DNA of 64,000 bases. Origin: Malurus cyaneus samueli. Lineage: Eukaryota > Chordata > Aves > Passeriformes > Maluridae. The number at the start of each line of letters is the position of its first letter. Positions within the stretch are counted from its first letter, which is position 1. Below the pieces are notes generated by a model, which did not search any database, was not told where the DNA came from, and saw only the letters and a program-made list of their open reading frames with translations. A program made the position numbers and the translations under genes. Location of the stretch: assembly GCA_009741485.1 (NCBI GenBank), contig CM019218.1:54131794-54195793 (forward strand), written 5' to 3'. Below are positions 24,211-38,772 of this stretch, piece after piece.

Positions 24211-25594
24211 GTGAGAAACGGGACGGGAGGGGATGGCTCGTGGGCAGACACTGGGATTGAAGTGGGGAAAAAGCAGAATATTCCCCCGAAGAATCACCCC
24301 AAACAAACTTAAATCCAAACAGCGAAACTCTCAGCTGCTGGTTGTTTGCAAAGGCTTTTCCAGCTGTGAGAGTGGCAAAGGACCGGGAAAGGTGGGAGAA
24401 GGGAAAAGGAAGCGCCAAACACAAAAAGAGCCCTTGAGAGTGTGGGTCTGGGGGAAGTTTCAAGGGCTCAGAGCAGGTGGGTGATGCAGGAAAGGATCTT
24501 TGATCCCCTTTGAGCCCCTGAGCAGCAGCAGAAAAACCCAATTCATCCCCATTCCCTCTCCAAGTGCAGGATCCTGAGCTCTGACGGGTCACAAATGGGG
24601 AAGGGCAATCTCAGCACCGAGTGCAGGGATGTGCACGCCTGGGAATTCCTGATTTGCATAATGGCAGGGCTCAGCACATTCCAGAGGGTCCCTGAAGATG
24701 CTGCAGCCTGAGAAAATGAGCCTGCGAGGTGCCAGGTGTGCGCTCCCAGCACTAAATCCACAATAATTGTAATAATAGGCTTCCATAAAAGGCAGCGTGG
24801 CAAAACCTCCCGAGTGCTGATCTTTCATTATCGTTCATTTTACAGAGTGTTTTACCAGCAGAAAGTCTCCTGACAAACCCACCTCCTCCTCTTGTTTATA
24901 GCTCCCAAAATAATGTTGTTTCTTCTCCTCGAGCAAAGGTTCTGAGGAGCCAAAAATAGGGAGTTTTGAGGTTAAAAAACAGGAGAAAAGGCATTTCTGC
25001 CTGCCAGGTGTAACCCTGCAAGTGCCCAACAAATTCCAGAGTTCAGGTGGTGGAAAAACCAAGGCTGGGTCCCACAACCTGAGCCCTCAGTGCTCATCGA
25101 TCTCTGTCAGCTGGAAAAGCTCTTGAAAGCACCAATGTGAGCCATCATCGCTCATGTTAAGATTAATATTTCTAATTGTGCGGCAGAATTTAAATTAGAT
25201 ACTTATTTACTTCCCTGTTATACATCAGGACGGAGATATGTTTAAAAATAGAATTACTGGATGCTTCCTGAGCTGTCCCCCTGTCTGTCTCCTTAATTAC
25301 ATCAGTTGGAGCGCTCATTTATCTAAAGCCTTAATCAGGGATGAAAATCCAGCTACTTTGGTAATGACTTGAGTATTTCCCTCGCTGATTTACGATCGAT
25401 CCCCGCGCTCTTGATGAGGAGGGTGAGCAGTGAATTGAAGGATAAAGTTGAGAAAATGCACGGGATTTCCCAGAGAACAAAGAAATGCAGGAGAGGAGAA
25501 ATCCAGCGAGGCACAATCGGGCTCCTCAGCCTCATTTCTCATCCCAGAGATTTGGGGTTGGGATCCAGGAAGGGACATTCTTTGGGAAATGGAA

Positions 25595-26035
25595 TATATA
25601 AATAAATAAATGAAAGAAATAGCAATATGAATGTAAAATGTGAATATAAAATAATTAAGAATAGTATATATAAATAAGTGATAGATAATAAAGGAATATA
25701 TAATAATAAATTATAAGTGAAATATAAAAACAAGTGAAATATGATAACAAGTGAAATAGATAAATAAGTGAAATATATATAAGTGAAATATATGATAAGT
25801 GAAATATATAAAGAAGTGAAATATATGAATAAGTGAAATATATAAATAAGTGAAATATGAAACAAGTGAAATATTAGTGAATAAATAAGTGAAATATATA
25901 AATAAGTGAAATAGAAAAAGTGAAATTAGAAGATGAAATATATGAATAAGTGAAATATATAAATAAGTAAAAATATATGATAAATGAAATATATAAATAA
26001 CTGACATCTATAAAATAAGTGAAATATATAAATAA
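25595..26035. repeat. 17-bp AT-rich minisatellite (AAGTGAAATATATAAAT), copy 1
   Basis: About 25 imperfect units. Copies 2 and 3 carry the reverse complement with other lengths. Confidence 0.94.
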
Positions 26036-26429
26036 ATACATGCCAGTCCCTGCATGATTTCTGAGCAATTAGGGGAGAATTGTGTGATGCCCTCTGAGCT
26101 CCTCTTTCCCCGTAGGGACAGCAGGAGACTGGAACCTGCTCAGCCCAGGGCTGGCTCAGGGTGCAGGGATGGCCTCAGGCTCAGTTGATGCTCAGTTTGA
26201 GTCCTCCCCTCTCCTGAAAGCCTCAAGGACAAATCAGCAGTTTCTGCTGCCCTTTGTGCTGGACAGCTTACTCATTATTTACAAATCCCAAACATCAGGG
26301 CTCTGCTGCTGCAGGAGTTGCTGCCCGGGGATTAAAGTGTGTGAGCTGTAACTCAGGGAGGAGTTTTGTGTGGATACTGGATGAGGAGTTCGCATCAGGA
26401 AAGAATGTGGAATGAGCAAAGCAAAGTCC

Positions 26430-26575
26430 ATGTCTGAAAATCAAAGAAGCTCAATTCTGAGGGTTTTTGGAGAGCCATTGTTTACTGAAAATAAAAGAAA
26501 GCTCAATTCTGAGGGTTTTTGGAGAGCCATGTGATAAAAAATAAAGAAGCTCAGTTCTAAGGTTTTTTGTTCAAT
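26430..26575. repeat. 50-bp tandem repeat, about 3 units, copy 1
   Basis: The unit contains AGCTCAATTCTGAGGGTTTT and GGAGAGCCAT. About 3 units here and in copy 2, and 5-6 degraded units in copy 3. Confidence 0.85.
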
Positions 26576-26764
26576 GGAGAGCAACACGAGTCTTTGCCAA
26601 ACGCTGATTTTGGTTATGCCCGAGTGGTTTCACATTTCATTACCCCACAAAAAAACCCAAAACCTGCAGGTGGTTTGGGCATCACCAGACGTGCTGAGGG
26701 CACCGAGGGAGGTGCAGAAAGGTGACCAGGTTCTCTCTCTCTCTCTCTCATTCCTTGGGCTCAG

Positions 26765-26955
26765 ACTCCACGTTCCGCTACACCGGCAGCCCCGACAGCC
26801 TGCGCTCGCGGGCGCCCATGATCACCCCCGACCTGGAAAGCGGCGTCAAAGTTCTGGCATTTGGTCAAAAACACGACCACGGTGACCAGAAGGAAGGAGA
26901 CAGGGGCAGCAAGATGGTGTCTGAAATCTACCTGACCCGCCTCTTGGCCACAAAG
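26765..26955 (+). CDS. PLXNA2: Plexin-A2 exon E-5, copy 1 (linker and start of second GAP segment)
   Basis: The acceptor is GGCTCAG, preceded by a (TC)n run at 26731-26748 that serves as polypyrimidine tract. The exon encodes [19 protein letters not shown], the [10 protein letters not shown] segment and [21 protein letters not shown]. The length is the expected 191 nt, but two compensating indels (an extra T in GTTCTGG, a missing C in AAAACACGAC) turn the conserved VWHLVKN core into LAFGQK. The donor reads AAG|TAACGG, lacking the G seen in copy 2 (AAG|GTAACGG). All three defects are absent from the copy at 48769-48959, so I read them as base-calling errors. The region ends the Rho-binding domain and enters the second GAP segment. 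Confidence 0.9.
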
Positions 26956-30691
<3,736 letters not shown>

Positions 30692-30716
30692 NNNNNNNNN
30701 NNNNNNNNNNNNNNNN
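30692..30716. other. Assembly gap of 25 N
   Basis: The gap joins the 81-bp array to the 17-bp array. About 350 bp of unique intron and all of E-2 are missing here when compared with 18,360-20,327. Confidence 0.99.
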
Positions 30717-31018
30717 GTGACTCTGTCTCCTGGCCCATGGTGTCCCAGTGGCCATGGTGTCCCTGGGTGACTCTGTCTCCCTGATGCCCACTGGTGTCCC
30801 CTGGCCCATGGTGTCCCCTGGGTGATGATGTCCCCTGGCCCATGGTGTCCCCTGGGGCCATAGGGCCCATGACACAATCATGGCAGAGCAGATGTCATTG
30901 CTGGGCTGTGCAGGGATCCTTCTCCCAGAGCTCCTTCCCCTCCCATCTCCGGCCGTCGCTGGCACTGCCACTGCCCCGCTGTTCTCGTCACGCACAGAGA
31001 GCTTTGGGTTTGGTACTC
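30717..31018 (+). other. End of 17-bp array and unique last-intron sequence
   Basis: A few TGGTGTCCCCTGG units, then about 160 bp of unique sequence ending TTTGGTACTC at 31018. The same unique sequence recurs at 45,785-45,945 but there continues into reversed intron DNA. Confidence 0.85.
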
Positions 31019-31676
31019 GTAGCCTCCCCCATGAGGATCGAGAGCTAAAATATTGCAGGAGCACCTGGATTCCTCAGCCCTGGCACGCACCCAGCGCAGT
31101 GTGAAATACTCACGACCCATATTTCACCCCGGTGAAGCTCCCCACAACCCTCAGTGTCCTTCGGGAGCTGCGTGGTCCCAATCCCCGCTGCAGTGACGCA
31201 GGCTCCTGCCTGCAAAGCCTCCCTGGCAGCCTGAGCTCCTTTAATGAATGCATCACTTGAAACCGAGATCTCGCCATCTGTTCCACCCCTTCATTTCCCT
31301 GCAAGAAGAGCCGATTTTGTAATTATGGCCGTGAAACGGACGGGTTTTGTCATTGAACTGCGTGTAGCATTTGTGATACAACGCCACGGCTATTTTCCCA
31401 TTAGGGTTGAAAAATCTCATCACTTTTGTGCTAAATGAGACAAGAAATGCGGAGTCCAAGGCACCAGAGTGGGTTTTGCTGGGAGAGTATCACGGGGTCC
31501 AACAAACCAACGACAGCCGAGCGCTCGTGGCGTTGCTTTGCCTTTTATTGGAATTTCACACCTCCCCATTTCAAGTTGCTCACATCTCGCTGCCCACCCA
31601 CCTCTCCCACCCCCTCTCTCACTCTGATTTCTCTCTCTGATTCTTTTTCTCCCCTTTTTTCCCGTTTTCTCCCCAG

Positions 31677-31772
31677 CTCATTGGGGCTCTGGAGCAGGAT
31701 GAGCAGGCTCGGAGGCAGCGCTTGGCGTACAAAGTAGAGCAACTCATCGGGGCCATGTCCTTCGAGAGCTGA
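31677..31772 (+). CDS. PLXNA2: Plexin-A2 terminal coding exon E-1 with stop codon, central copy
   Basis: The acceptor CCCCAG follows a long pyrimidine tract (31,618-31,674). The exon has 31 codons, [18 protein letters not shown] then KVEQLIGAM and a final SFES, with TGA at 31770-31772. It is phase 0 and continues directly from ...KYSEE of E-2. It is the C-terminal helix of the GAP domain. An inverted copy lies at 17602-17697. The intron ahead (30,169-31,676) contains the N gap, so E-2 is missing from this copy of the gene. Confidence 0.94.
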   Translation, partial: LIGALEQDEQARRQRLAYKVEQLIGAMSFES

Positions 31773-32109
31773 AGAAAGGTCACGGGCAGCAAAGGGCAGA
31801 GGATCGCACGGACTCTCGGGAATTCGGAGGGAGAACAAGCAAGGGAGGCACTGGACACACCCCCCCAAGGGTTGGGAGTGTTCAAAAACCACACAGGATC
31901 CGGTTTGGAAGGGCAGGAGGAGAAGGAGATGGAACATCTCGATCAAAGTCCAAGCAAAAGGGATCGTTTTGTCGAGCATACGTGAAAAGAAAGAGCCTGG
32001 AAAGTCTGGATGTCTCCACGACTGCTGCTTTGCATGAGAATTGTTTAATGTATATTAGAAAAATAAGACTTTATTTAAAGGTTTTTTTTTTTAAAAAAAA
32101 AAAATAGGA

Positions 32110-32110
32110 A

Positions 32111-32147
<37 letters not shown>
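32110..32147. repeat. Long poly(A) tract
   Basis: About 33 A residues interrupt the putative 3'UTR. The left-arm counterpart (about 17,240-17,298) is a broken poly-T with C and A interruptions, so the length is unreliable in one or both copies. Confidence 0.9.
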
Positions 32148-32149
<2 letters not shown>

Positions 32150-32599
32150 AGAGATAGAGCAAAAACCACAGAGGCCATAGAGATAATCCTGGCAGGAAGG
32201 ATCAGCTCTGAACCCTGTCCCCAAGAGCCTTCCGAGGACACGGCTCAGGCATTGTGAGAGAGGACTCTCCCGCCAACTGGAACATCTGGAAAACAGAAAT
32301 GTCTTCATTTTGGGATCTTACAACAAATAGGAGCACAAGTTTGCACCACACCTTTTTACACAAGTGAAATCGCATTTCAGCCCGAAAACAGTCCAATGGC
32401 TGAGAAACTTAGAGGCACGGCACGAGAAGGAACTTTACCTGAATTGCAGAACCATCAGACCATCCATCTTGAAATCCAGCTTTATCCATGTATTTATATA
32501 GTGTTGATATTTTATTTTTTAATCCCATTTACCATCAAATGAAGAAAGATCTGAATTCCATTGCTTTTCCCTTTTCCACCCCCATCCCACCTCACTGGC

Positions 32600-32900
32600 T
32601 GCTGGTGATCCAGTGCAGCAGTGTCAGCAGGTCCAAGTCAGCAGTGTCCAGCAGTGTCCAGCACGGCCATGGTGATCCAGCAGTGTCCAGAAGTGCCCAG
32701 CAGTGTCCAGCATGTCAGCACTGTCAGCAGTGCCCAGCAGGGTGTCCAGCAGTGCCCAGCATGGCCTGGTGATCCAGCAGTGTCAGCAGTGTCCAAGTGT
32801 CCAGTGTCCAGCAGTGCCCAGCAGTGTCCAGCAGTGTCCAGCAGTGCCCAGCAGTGCCCAGCAGTGCACAGCAGTGCCCAGCAATGCCCAGCACAGCCAT
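32600..32900. repeat. 10-bp minisatellite (CAGTGTCCAG), central copy
   Basis: The mirror of 16525-16760. It is longer and more irregular, with several units broken by short deletions. Confidence 0.92.
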
Positions 32901-35394
32901 GGTGATCTGACAATGATCCATTCAATGTCCACTTCTTGTTCCTGCAGGCACCTCGTGAGCCAAGGCAGAGCTGAGCCGACACCTCCAGGGTTGGTTTTGG
33001 GGTCTCCAGCAGCCCCCTCCGATTTTCTGCAGTAAAACCCCACAAACCCCAATGTTTATGGTGCCAATACTTGAAAAGCCTGGACGTTGGGAGAGCAGAT
33101 TTTTGTTGTTTTCCTGCTGGACGTGTGGATTTCTCCAGCACAGGCTCCATTCTGGTCTCTCCACCTCGCCCAGGGCCAGGACTTGCATTTCCACTGGGAA
33201 AGGGAGAGAAATCTCAGCTCCAGGCAAGGACAAACCTTAACCAGCACCCCCAGGCCAGCCAGCTCTGCTGTCATGTCTCCTTGTCGGCGTCTCGTTGTTC
33301 TCCTCAGTTCCTTGCACACGTTCCCGTGGCCGGGGACAGGCAAACGTCTGTGAGTGTTATTTCTTTCAAAGACACCAAAGCTTGTGTGTGTCCCTTTGTG
33401 GAGTGCCAGGAGGGGAAGGAATGCTGTAAATATTTCTCTCTGTAGTAAATACTGATGTGTGCAGGCTGCAGTGGGGAGGGCAGGGACGGTCTGATGGAAA
33501 TACGAGTTTTGTCTTTGGCAGCAAAATAATTCCTGGTGCCTGCCCGGGCGGTGTCACACCAGACTGGGACCTCGGTTTGCAGCCAGCGTGTGTTGAGGGG
33601 AAATCCATTTTCATATCCATCCCCCTCCTCCACAATTCCTGCCTGGAGGAGCCCAGAAGGGCTCCCAGAGAGCTGCTGGCCCTGGTGTCCTGCAGCCCAG
33701 CGCCAGGGGAGGGGAGAAGCACGTAGAGAAATACTCAGGAAACTTGGTTTAATTACCATTCAGTAAAAGCCATGCCAAGCCCACTTTCTTTTTGGTGATC
33801 CACTTGTGTGAGTCTCTCTGAAAAGCGAAAATACTGATGATAATAATCAACCTTGTGCATAAGTTCTTGACATTTACAGCGCCCTGAGCAGTGGATTTAC
33901 TGAGACGGGAAGGAGTGGCAGAAACAGAGACTGAGGCAGAGCAGGGTTCATCCTGCCCGTTATCCAAGAGTTCCCTTCCCAAGGATCCTGCCCCTGCACA
34001 CTGAATCTCATTTCAAAGGCAGAAAATGTGCAAAAATCCTGCTAAAAGTCGGCATTGAAGAGCCCAGCAGCAGGAACTCACTGGAGCAGTCCCCAGCCTG
34101 GCCAGCTCTTTGCTGCAGGTGATGGCTGCTCACACATCTTAGGGTGAGGGATTTCCAGATCTGTTCCAGCTGTCATTGTTGGTTTGGATTCACCAATTCT
34201 CATGGTACTCTGAAACCCAACAGAGCACTCCAAAAAAAAAAAGCTCCCAAACAGTTTCCAAACACTTCTGAATATCAGTCTGGAGAATTCTCTCTGCAGG
34301 ATTCACGAAATATCAGTCCAGCCCAAAGCCTGGGCCTGCTGCTGTGTGTGCCCAACCCAACAGCCCTCCTGGTGCTCTTCTCTGCATCTCCTCAAGATGC
34401 TTTTGTGCAGCCCTTTTAATCCTGTTTTCCTCCTCCAAGCCAAGGTTTTGTCATTCCCTGCTGCCCTGTATTTTCTCAGCAGAAGTGGAGGTCCCCAGGC
34501 ACCCCTGGATTCTCTGGGAGAGCATCAAGGAGAGAACAACTGAGTTGATCTTCCGTGCTGAGGGGAGATTGGAGCAGAGAGAAAAGAGGGAAACCAGCAG
34601 GATCTCCTTGCAAATCAATAAAACCTTGCACTTCTGACTGAATTCCGAAGGAAGCAGCAAAAAAACACCTCTAAAAAAACTCCTCTTCCATCACCTGGAA
34701 AAGCTTTAGGAGGATGGCAGAGGGAGCAGCACCATCCTGGCTGGAAGAGTGGCCTAGGAACACATTGCCAAGTATCTGCTCGTGGTGCTTGACATTAATT
34801 ATGGATCTTTACAGGCAATTACATGGAACGAAGCAACATATCCCCCTGGGGCAAAGCGCCGGCAATCCCTGCCCTGTTTGCATCCGACATTCCCACTCCT
34901 CCTTGGGGGAAGAGCAATCCTCAGATCCCAAAGTGGCGTTCTCCTCGCGCTGGCAGCAAAACCGGACTGAGGTTTGGTCAGGAGGGGGCACTTGCCTTAG
35001 ATGAGACGATTTCACATCCCTCTGGTTGCCCCCTTCCCCCTGCGAGGTGCGTTGGGAGCCTCCTCTCCATTTCAGGTATTCCAACATCAAAGTGGGAGAA
35101 CGTCATTTTTTTTTTCCCGGGATCTCTCTGCCTGGTGTCACCGCTTGAATAATTCCGTTTAATCTCCCGCTCGTGAGCTATCAAAGCACCCACCCAGAGG
35201 GGGAGAGAGGTGCTAATCAAATGCTTCTCCACCTTGAAAGCCTTTCTGGAAAGCTACAAGCCAGAGTGGAGCTCGCAGGCAGTGCTGTCCTGTGGAGCTG
35301 CGGCCACCGAAACTCACAGGAGGGGACATCCCTGCTTTGCCATAAAGGATGGATTTAAAGGGAGGCAGGAGGGTCCAGCATGGCCAAAGAGCTG

Positions 35395-36250
35395 GAAACC
35401 CTATGAAAATACAGCGTGGGTATCCTGGAAGCCCTGTGAGATCCACCATGGATATATCCCTGGAAACCCTGTGAAATCCAGAGTGGGTATCCTGGAACCC
35501 TGTGAAAATCCAGTGTGGGTATCCTGGAAACCCTGTGAAAAATCCAGTGTGGGTATCCTGGAAACCTGTGAGATCCACCATGGATATATCCCTGGAAACC
35601 CTGTGAAATCCAGAGTGGGTATCCTGGAAACCCTGTGAAAATCCAGTGTGGGTATCCTGGAAACCCTGTGAGATCCACCATGGATATATCCCTGGAAACC
35701 TGTGAAATCCAGAGTGGGTATCCTGGAAATCCTATGAAAATACAGCGTGGGTATCCTGGAAGCCCTTGAGATCATCATGGATATATCCTGGAAACCCTGT
35801 GAAATCCAGTGTGGGTATCCTGGAAACCCTGTCAAATCCAGCGTGGGAAACCCTGGTAACCCTGGATATCCATCATGGATATATCCCTGGAAACTCTCTG
35901 AATTCCAGTATGGGTATGCCTGGGAACCCTGTGAATTCCAGCATGGATATCGCTGGAAATCCTGTGAAAACCATCATGGGAATCCCTGGAAACCCTGTGA
36001 AATCTATCATGGATATATCCCTGGAAACCCTCTGAATTCCAGCATGGGTATCTCTGGGAGCCCTGTGAATTCCAGCATGGATATCGCTGGAAACCCTGTG
36101 AATACCATCATGGGAATCCCTGGAAACCCTGTCAAATCCATCATGGATTTATCCCTGGAAACCCTGGATATCCATTATGGATCTATCCCTGGAAACCCTG
36201 TGAATTCCATCATGGAATCCCTGGGAACCCTGGATCTCCAGTCCCCACCT
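35395..36250. repeat. 33-36-bp minisatellite, central copy
   Basis: This is the mirror of 13165-14015, read here as CCTGGAAACCCTGTGAAATC units. It lies inside the putative 3'UTR on the sense strand. Confidence 0.93.
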
Positions 36251-38514
36251 GAGTGAGGACCCACAATGGGGACCAACGCTGAGAAACGAGCTGCTGCCAC
36301 GGTCTGATGCATCCCAGCAGCATTCCAGGGTCTGCCTTCATCCCAGCAGCATTCCAGGGGTCTGACTGCATCCCAGCAGCATTCCAGGGGTGCAGTTTGA
36401 GGTTTTTTTCCATGAAGGGTGGCCATGGGGACAGCGGTGTCTCCCCGCAGGATCCAGGGCTGTGACGCGCTGGGGACGCGGTGCCAACAGAGACCTTCAT
36501 CACAGCAGTGCCTTCCACACACTGTCTTAAACCCTGGTGGCCCTCCCCACGCCAGTGTCCTCTCCTACCTTCCACTGGGCTCCACAAAAAGGTCACAATG
36601 CAGGGAACGGGCTGGGTGGGCACTGGAGGGCGAAGGCAGGAGGGTTTAGGCTCTGGGGCTCATCCCTGCACGCTGCCAGCTCCAGGCCCCTGTGGGGAGC
36701 TTTGTGGCTTTCATTCTGTGTGGAAAATGGGTCAGAGCACTCCCCTGCCCCAGTGGGCACAGCCCCCAAATGAGATCTCGTTGCCAGAAATCCCAAAGAG
36801 CCAGGAGGGATGAGAGGGGCCAGGTTGGCATGGGGCACAGCAGCTCCCAGCACGGTCCCTGTGCTGCTCCTGCGCCTCCAGCCCATCCCTGGCAGAGCCA
36901 GCATCACTGTGCCCTGGAGAGAGGAGAAAATGTTCCGAGGAGGGTAAATAACTGACAGCAAAGATGCATTAAAATGCCACAGAGCTTTCAGCCATCCTGC
37001 TCCAGAGTGACATTTGTAGCAGGAATTGCAGGGCAGTGGTGCAGGGAGCTGTGACATTGCGGAGTTGTGTGCGAGGAACAGCTCAGAACACGGTCCTGGG
37101 TGAAAACACCCAAAATGGACCCAAACTTGAGACCAGGGGGGCAGAGGCTGAGGGCAAGCACTGGGGACAGCTCTGAGGGCTCCTGCACGGACAGGGTGGT
37201 TTGGTTTTATGGACAGGACACTCAGTGGGGAAATGATTGGGGTTCGAGCTGCACTGAGGATCTGCTGAGCTGAGCAACCCCAAATGGGCGATTTCAGGGC
37301 AGTTTGGTTGGTTTAGGTTTGCAGGGGACAGGGTGGGAGCCTTTGGGCCAATTCTGGCTGCCTGGAGTGCTTTGTGCAAAGCCATTTCACCCCAAAAACC
37401 CCCAAATTCAGGTGGTGCTGCTGTTCTGGGCACGCCATGTGTGGAATAACAGCCAGAACCCAGCTGAAGGTGGTGCCTGGTGCCTTCCTGGAAGAAATCT
37501 GGGGGTGTGTGGTGCATGCCCTGCACCCCAGGGTCTGTGCTGGGTGGGAGATGGGCAGGTGGAAGGGTGGGGCAGTGCAGGGTGGCAGAGCCCGACTGCT
37601 CCTTGCTGGAAAAGCCACCCCAGCCCCACCCGGAGGTGCTGTGGCCTGCTGGGAGCATGGCAGTGTCCCTGTGCTTGTTCTTTCAGATCCCCCTTTGTCC
37701 CTGTCTTACCCATCCCTCTCCTCCCTTTGCAACAGTGGAAAATGATCCGAAAAAAAAATCGACCTTTCTGGGGTCCATCCAAACACACGGACAATATCCC
37801 AAATACCCCAAACTCCCCGGGCCTCCCGAGGCTGCCAGATCAAACACAAAACATCCCCTGTATGGCCTTTCCTTTGGATTTTTAATACCTCTCTTTGGAA
37901 TAAGCTTGGAAGTTTGTGCAGCAGCTTCTCTATAATGTTATTTCACGGTTTCAGCAGATAATTCAGCGAAATCCTTCTCTAACTGATGAATTGGTGTCGA
38001 TGGCACCTTGGGGGCCCTTAGGAGGAGCAGTGAGGGGAAGGGAATGTACAGGTACTAAAACTTCTGGAGTCCCCCAAAAACGTCACGGAATGTAGAGGTA
38101 TCAGCCATGGAAAAGATCCTGATTTATTCTGCCCCTTCTCCTTAAAAAAACCAACACCCACCAGTTTTAGGGGATTTGTGTATTGGCAGGAGCAAGGAAT
38201 TGATTTGTATCTGTGCCCATTCCACCGTTATCGTTCTCTGGCTCCTCCCCTCCCCGTTATACTTGACACACTGGAGTTTGTATTATATTTTTTTAAAGAT
38301 GATTGTCTGTTTTTTGTTGTTTTTACAAGTGTTGTGGAGAAGAAAAAAAAACAAAAAAAAAACAATGTAAGAAAGTTTAAGTATTTAAAAATGTTCCAAG
38401 GAAAATAAAAGGGGGTTTTGTTATTATTCTAATATATTATTGTGTACCTATTGTAAATATGAAACACTCCTATTTTGCAAGCCAAGGACTCACTTTGTAC
38501 TGTTGTTATATATA

Positions 38515-38520
38515 AATAAG
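38515..38520 (+). terminator. Distal poly(A) signal, degraded to AATAAG
   Basis: The context is TATATAAATAAGTTTACTGG. The inverted copy has one more A (AATAAAG), so the true hexamer is probably AATAAA. Confidence 0.55.
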
Positions 38521-38639
38521 TTTACTGGTTAAAAAAGCCCTCCTGAGTGGGTCTTTATTTTCAACACGTGCTGTGTGGCATTTATTGTCTGAGGAATACT
38601 TTTTTTCCTGAATCCAGCAGCAAGAAATGGGGGAGTGGA

Positions 38640-38772
38640 GATGGTTTGGTTGGGAAGGAACCTTAAACTCATCCGGTGTCACCCTGCCATGGCAGGGACA
38701 CCTCCCACTGTCCCAGGCTGCTCCCAGCCCTGTCCAGCCAACCCTGGAGGATTCCAGGGATGGAAAATCTGG
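38640..38772 (-). mobile_element. CR1 LINE 3' fragment, antisense to PLXNA2
   Basis: The sequence reads GGTTTGGTTGGGAAGGAACC, then CATGGCAGGGACACCTCCCA and a TCCAGGGATGG motif, the reverse complement of the avian CR1 3' end. It is the mirror of 10618-10752 and lies about 120 bp beyond the distal poly(A) signal. Confidence 0.85.

Larger units (their letters stand above)
24211..26764 (+). other. Intron between E-6 and E-5, copy 1
   Basis: Contains the AT-rich 17-bp array (25595-26035), a 50-bp tandem repeat (26430-26570) and the (TC)n acceptor tract. No other feature is recognised. Confidence 0.75.
31773..38540 (+). other. PLXNA2: Putative long 3'UTR of PLXNA2, central copy
   Basis: There is no credible coding sequence between the stop codon and about 38,540. 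Two candidate cleavage regions are visible: a proximal one near 32,062 and a distal one near 38,515. Each reads AATAAG here but AATAAA in the inverted copy. Just before the distal site lies AT-rich, U-run-rich unique sequence (38,160-38,510) with the look of a conserved 3'UTR end. The interval holds a long poly(A) (about 32,115-32,147), a 10-bp array (32,600-32,900) and a 33-36-bp array (35,395-36,250). The extent is inferred from the signals; without RNA data the minisatellites could lie beyond the dominant end. Confidence 0.5.
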
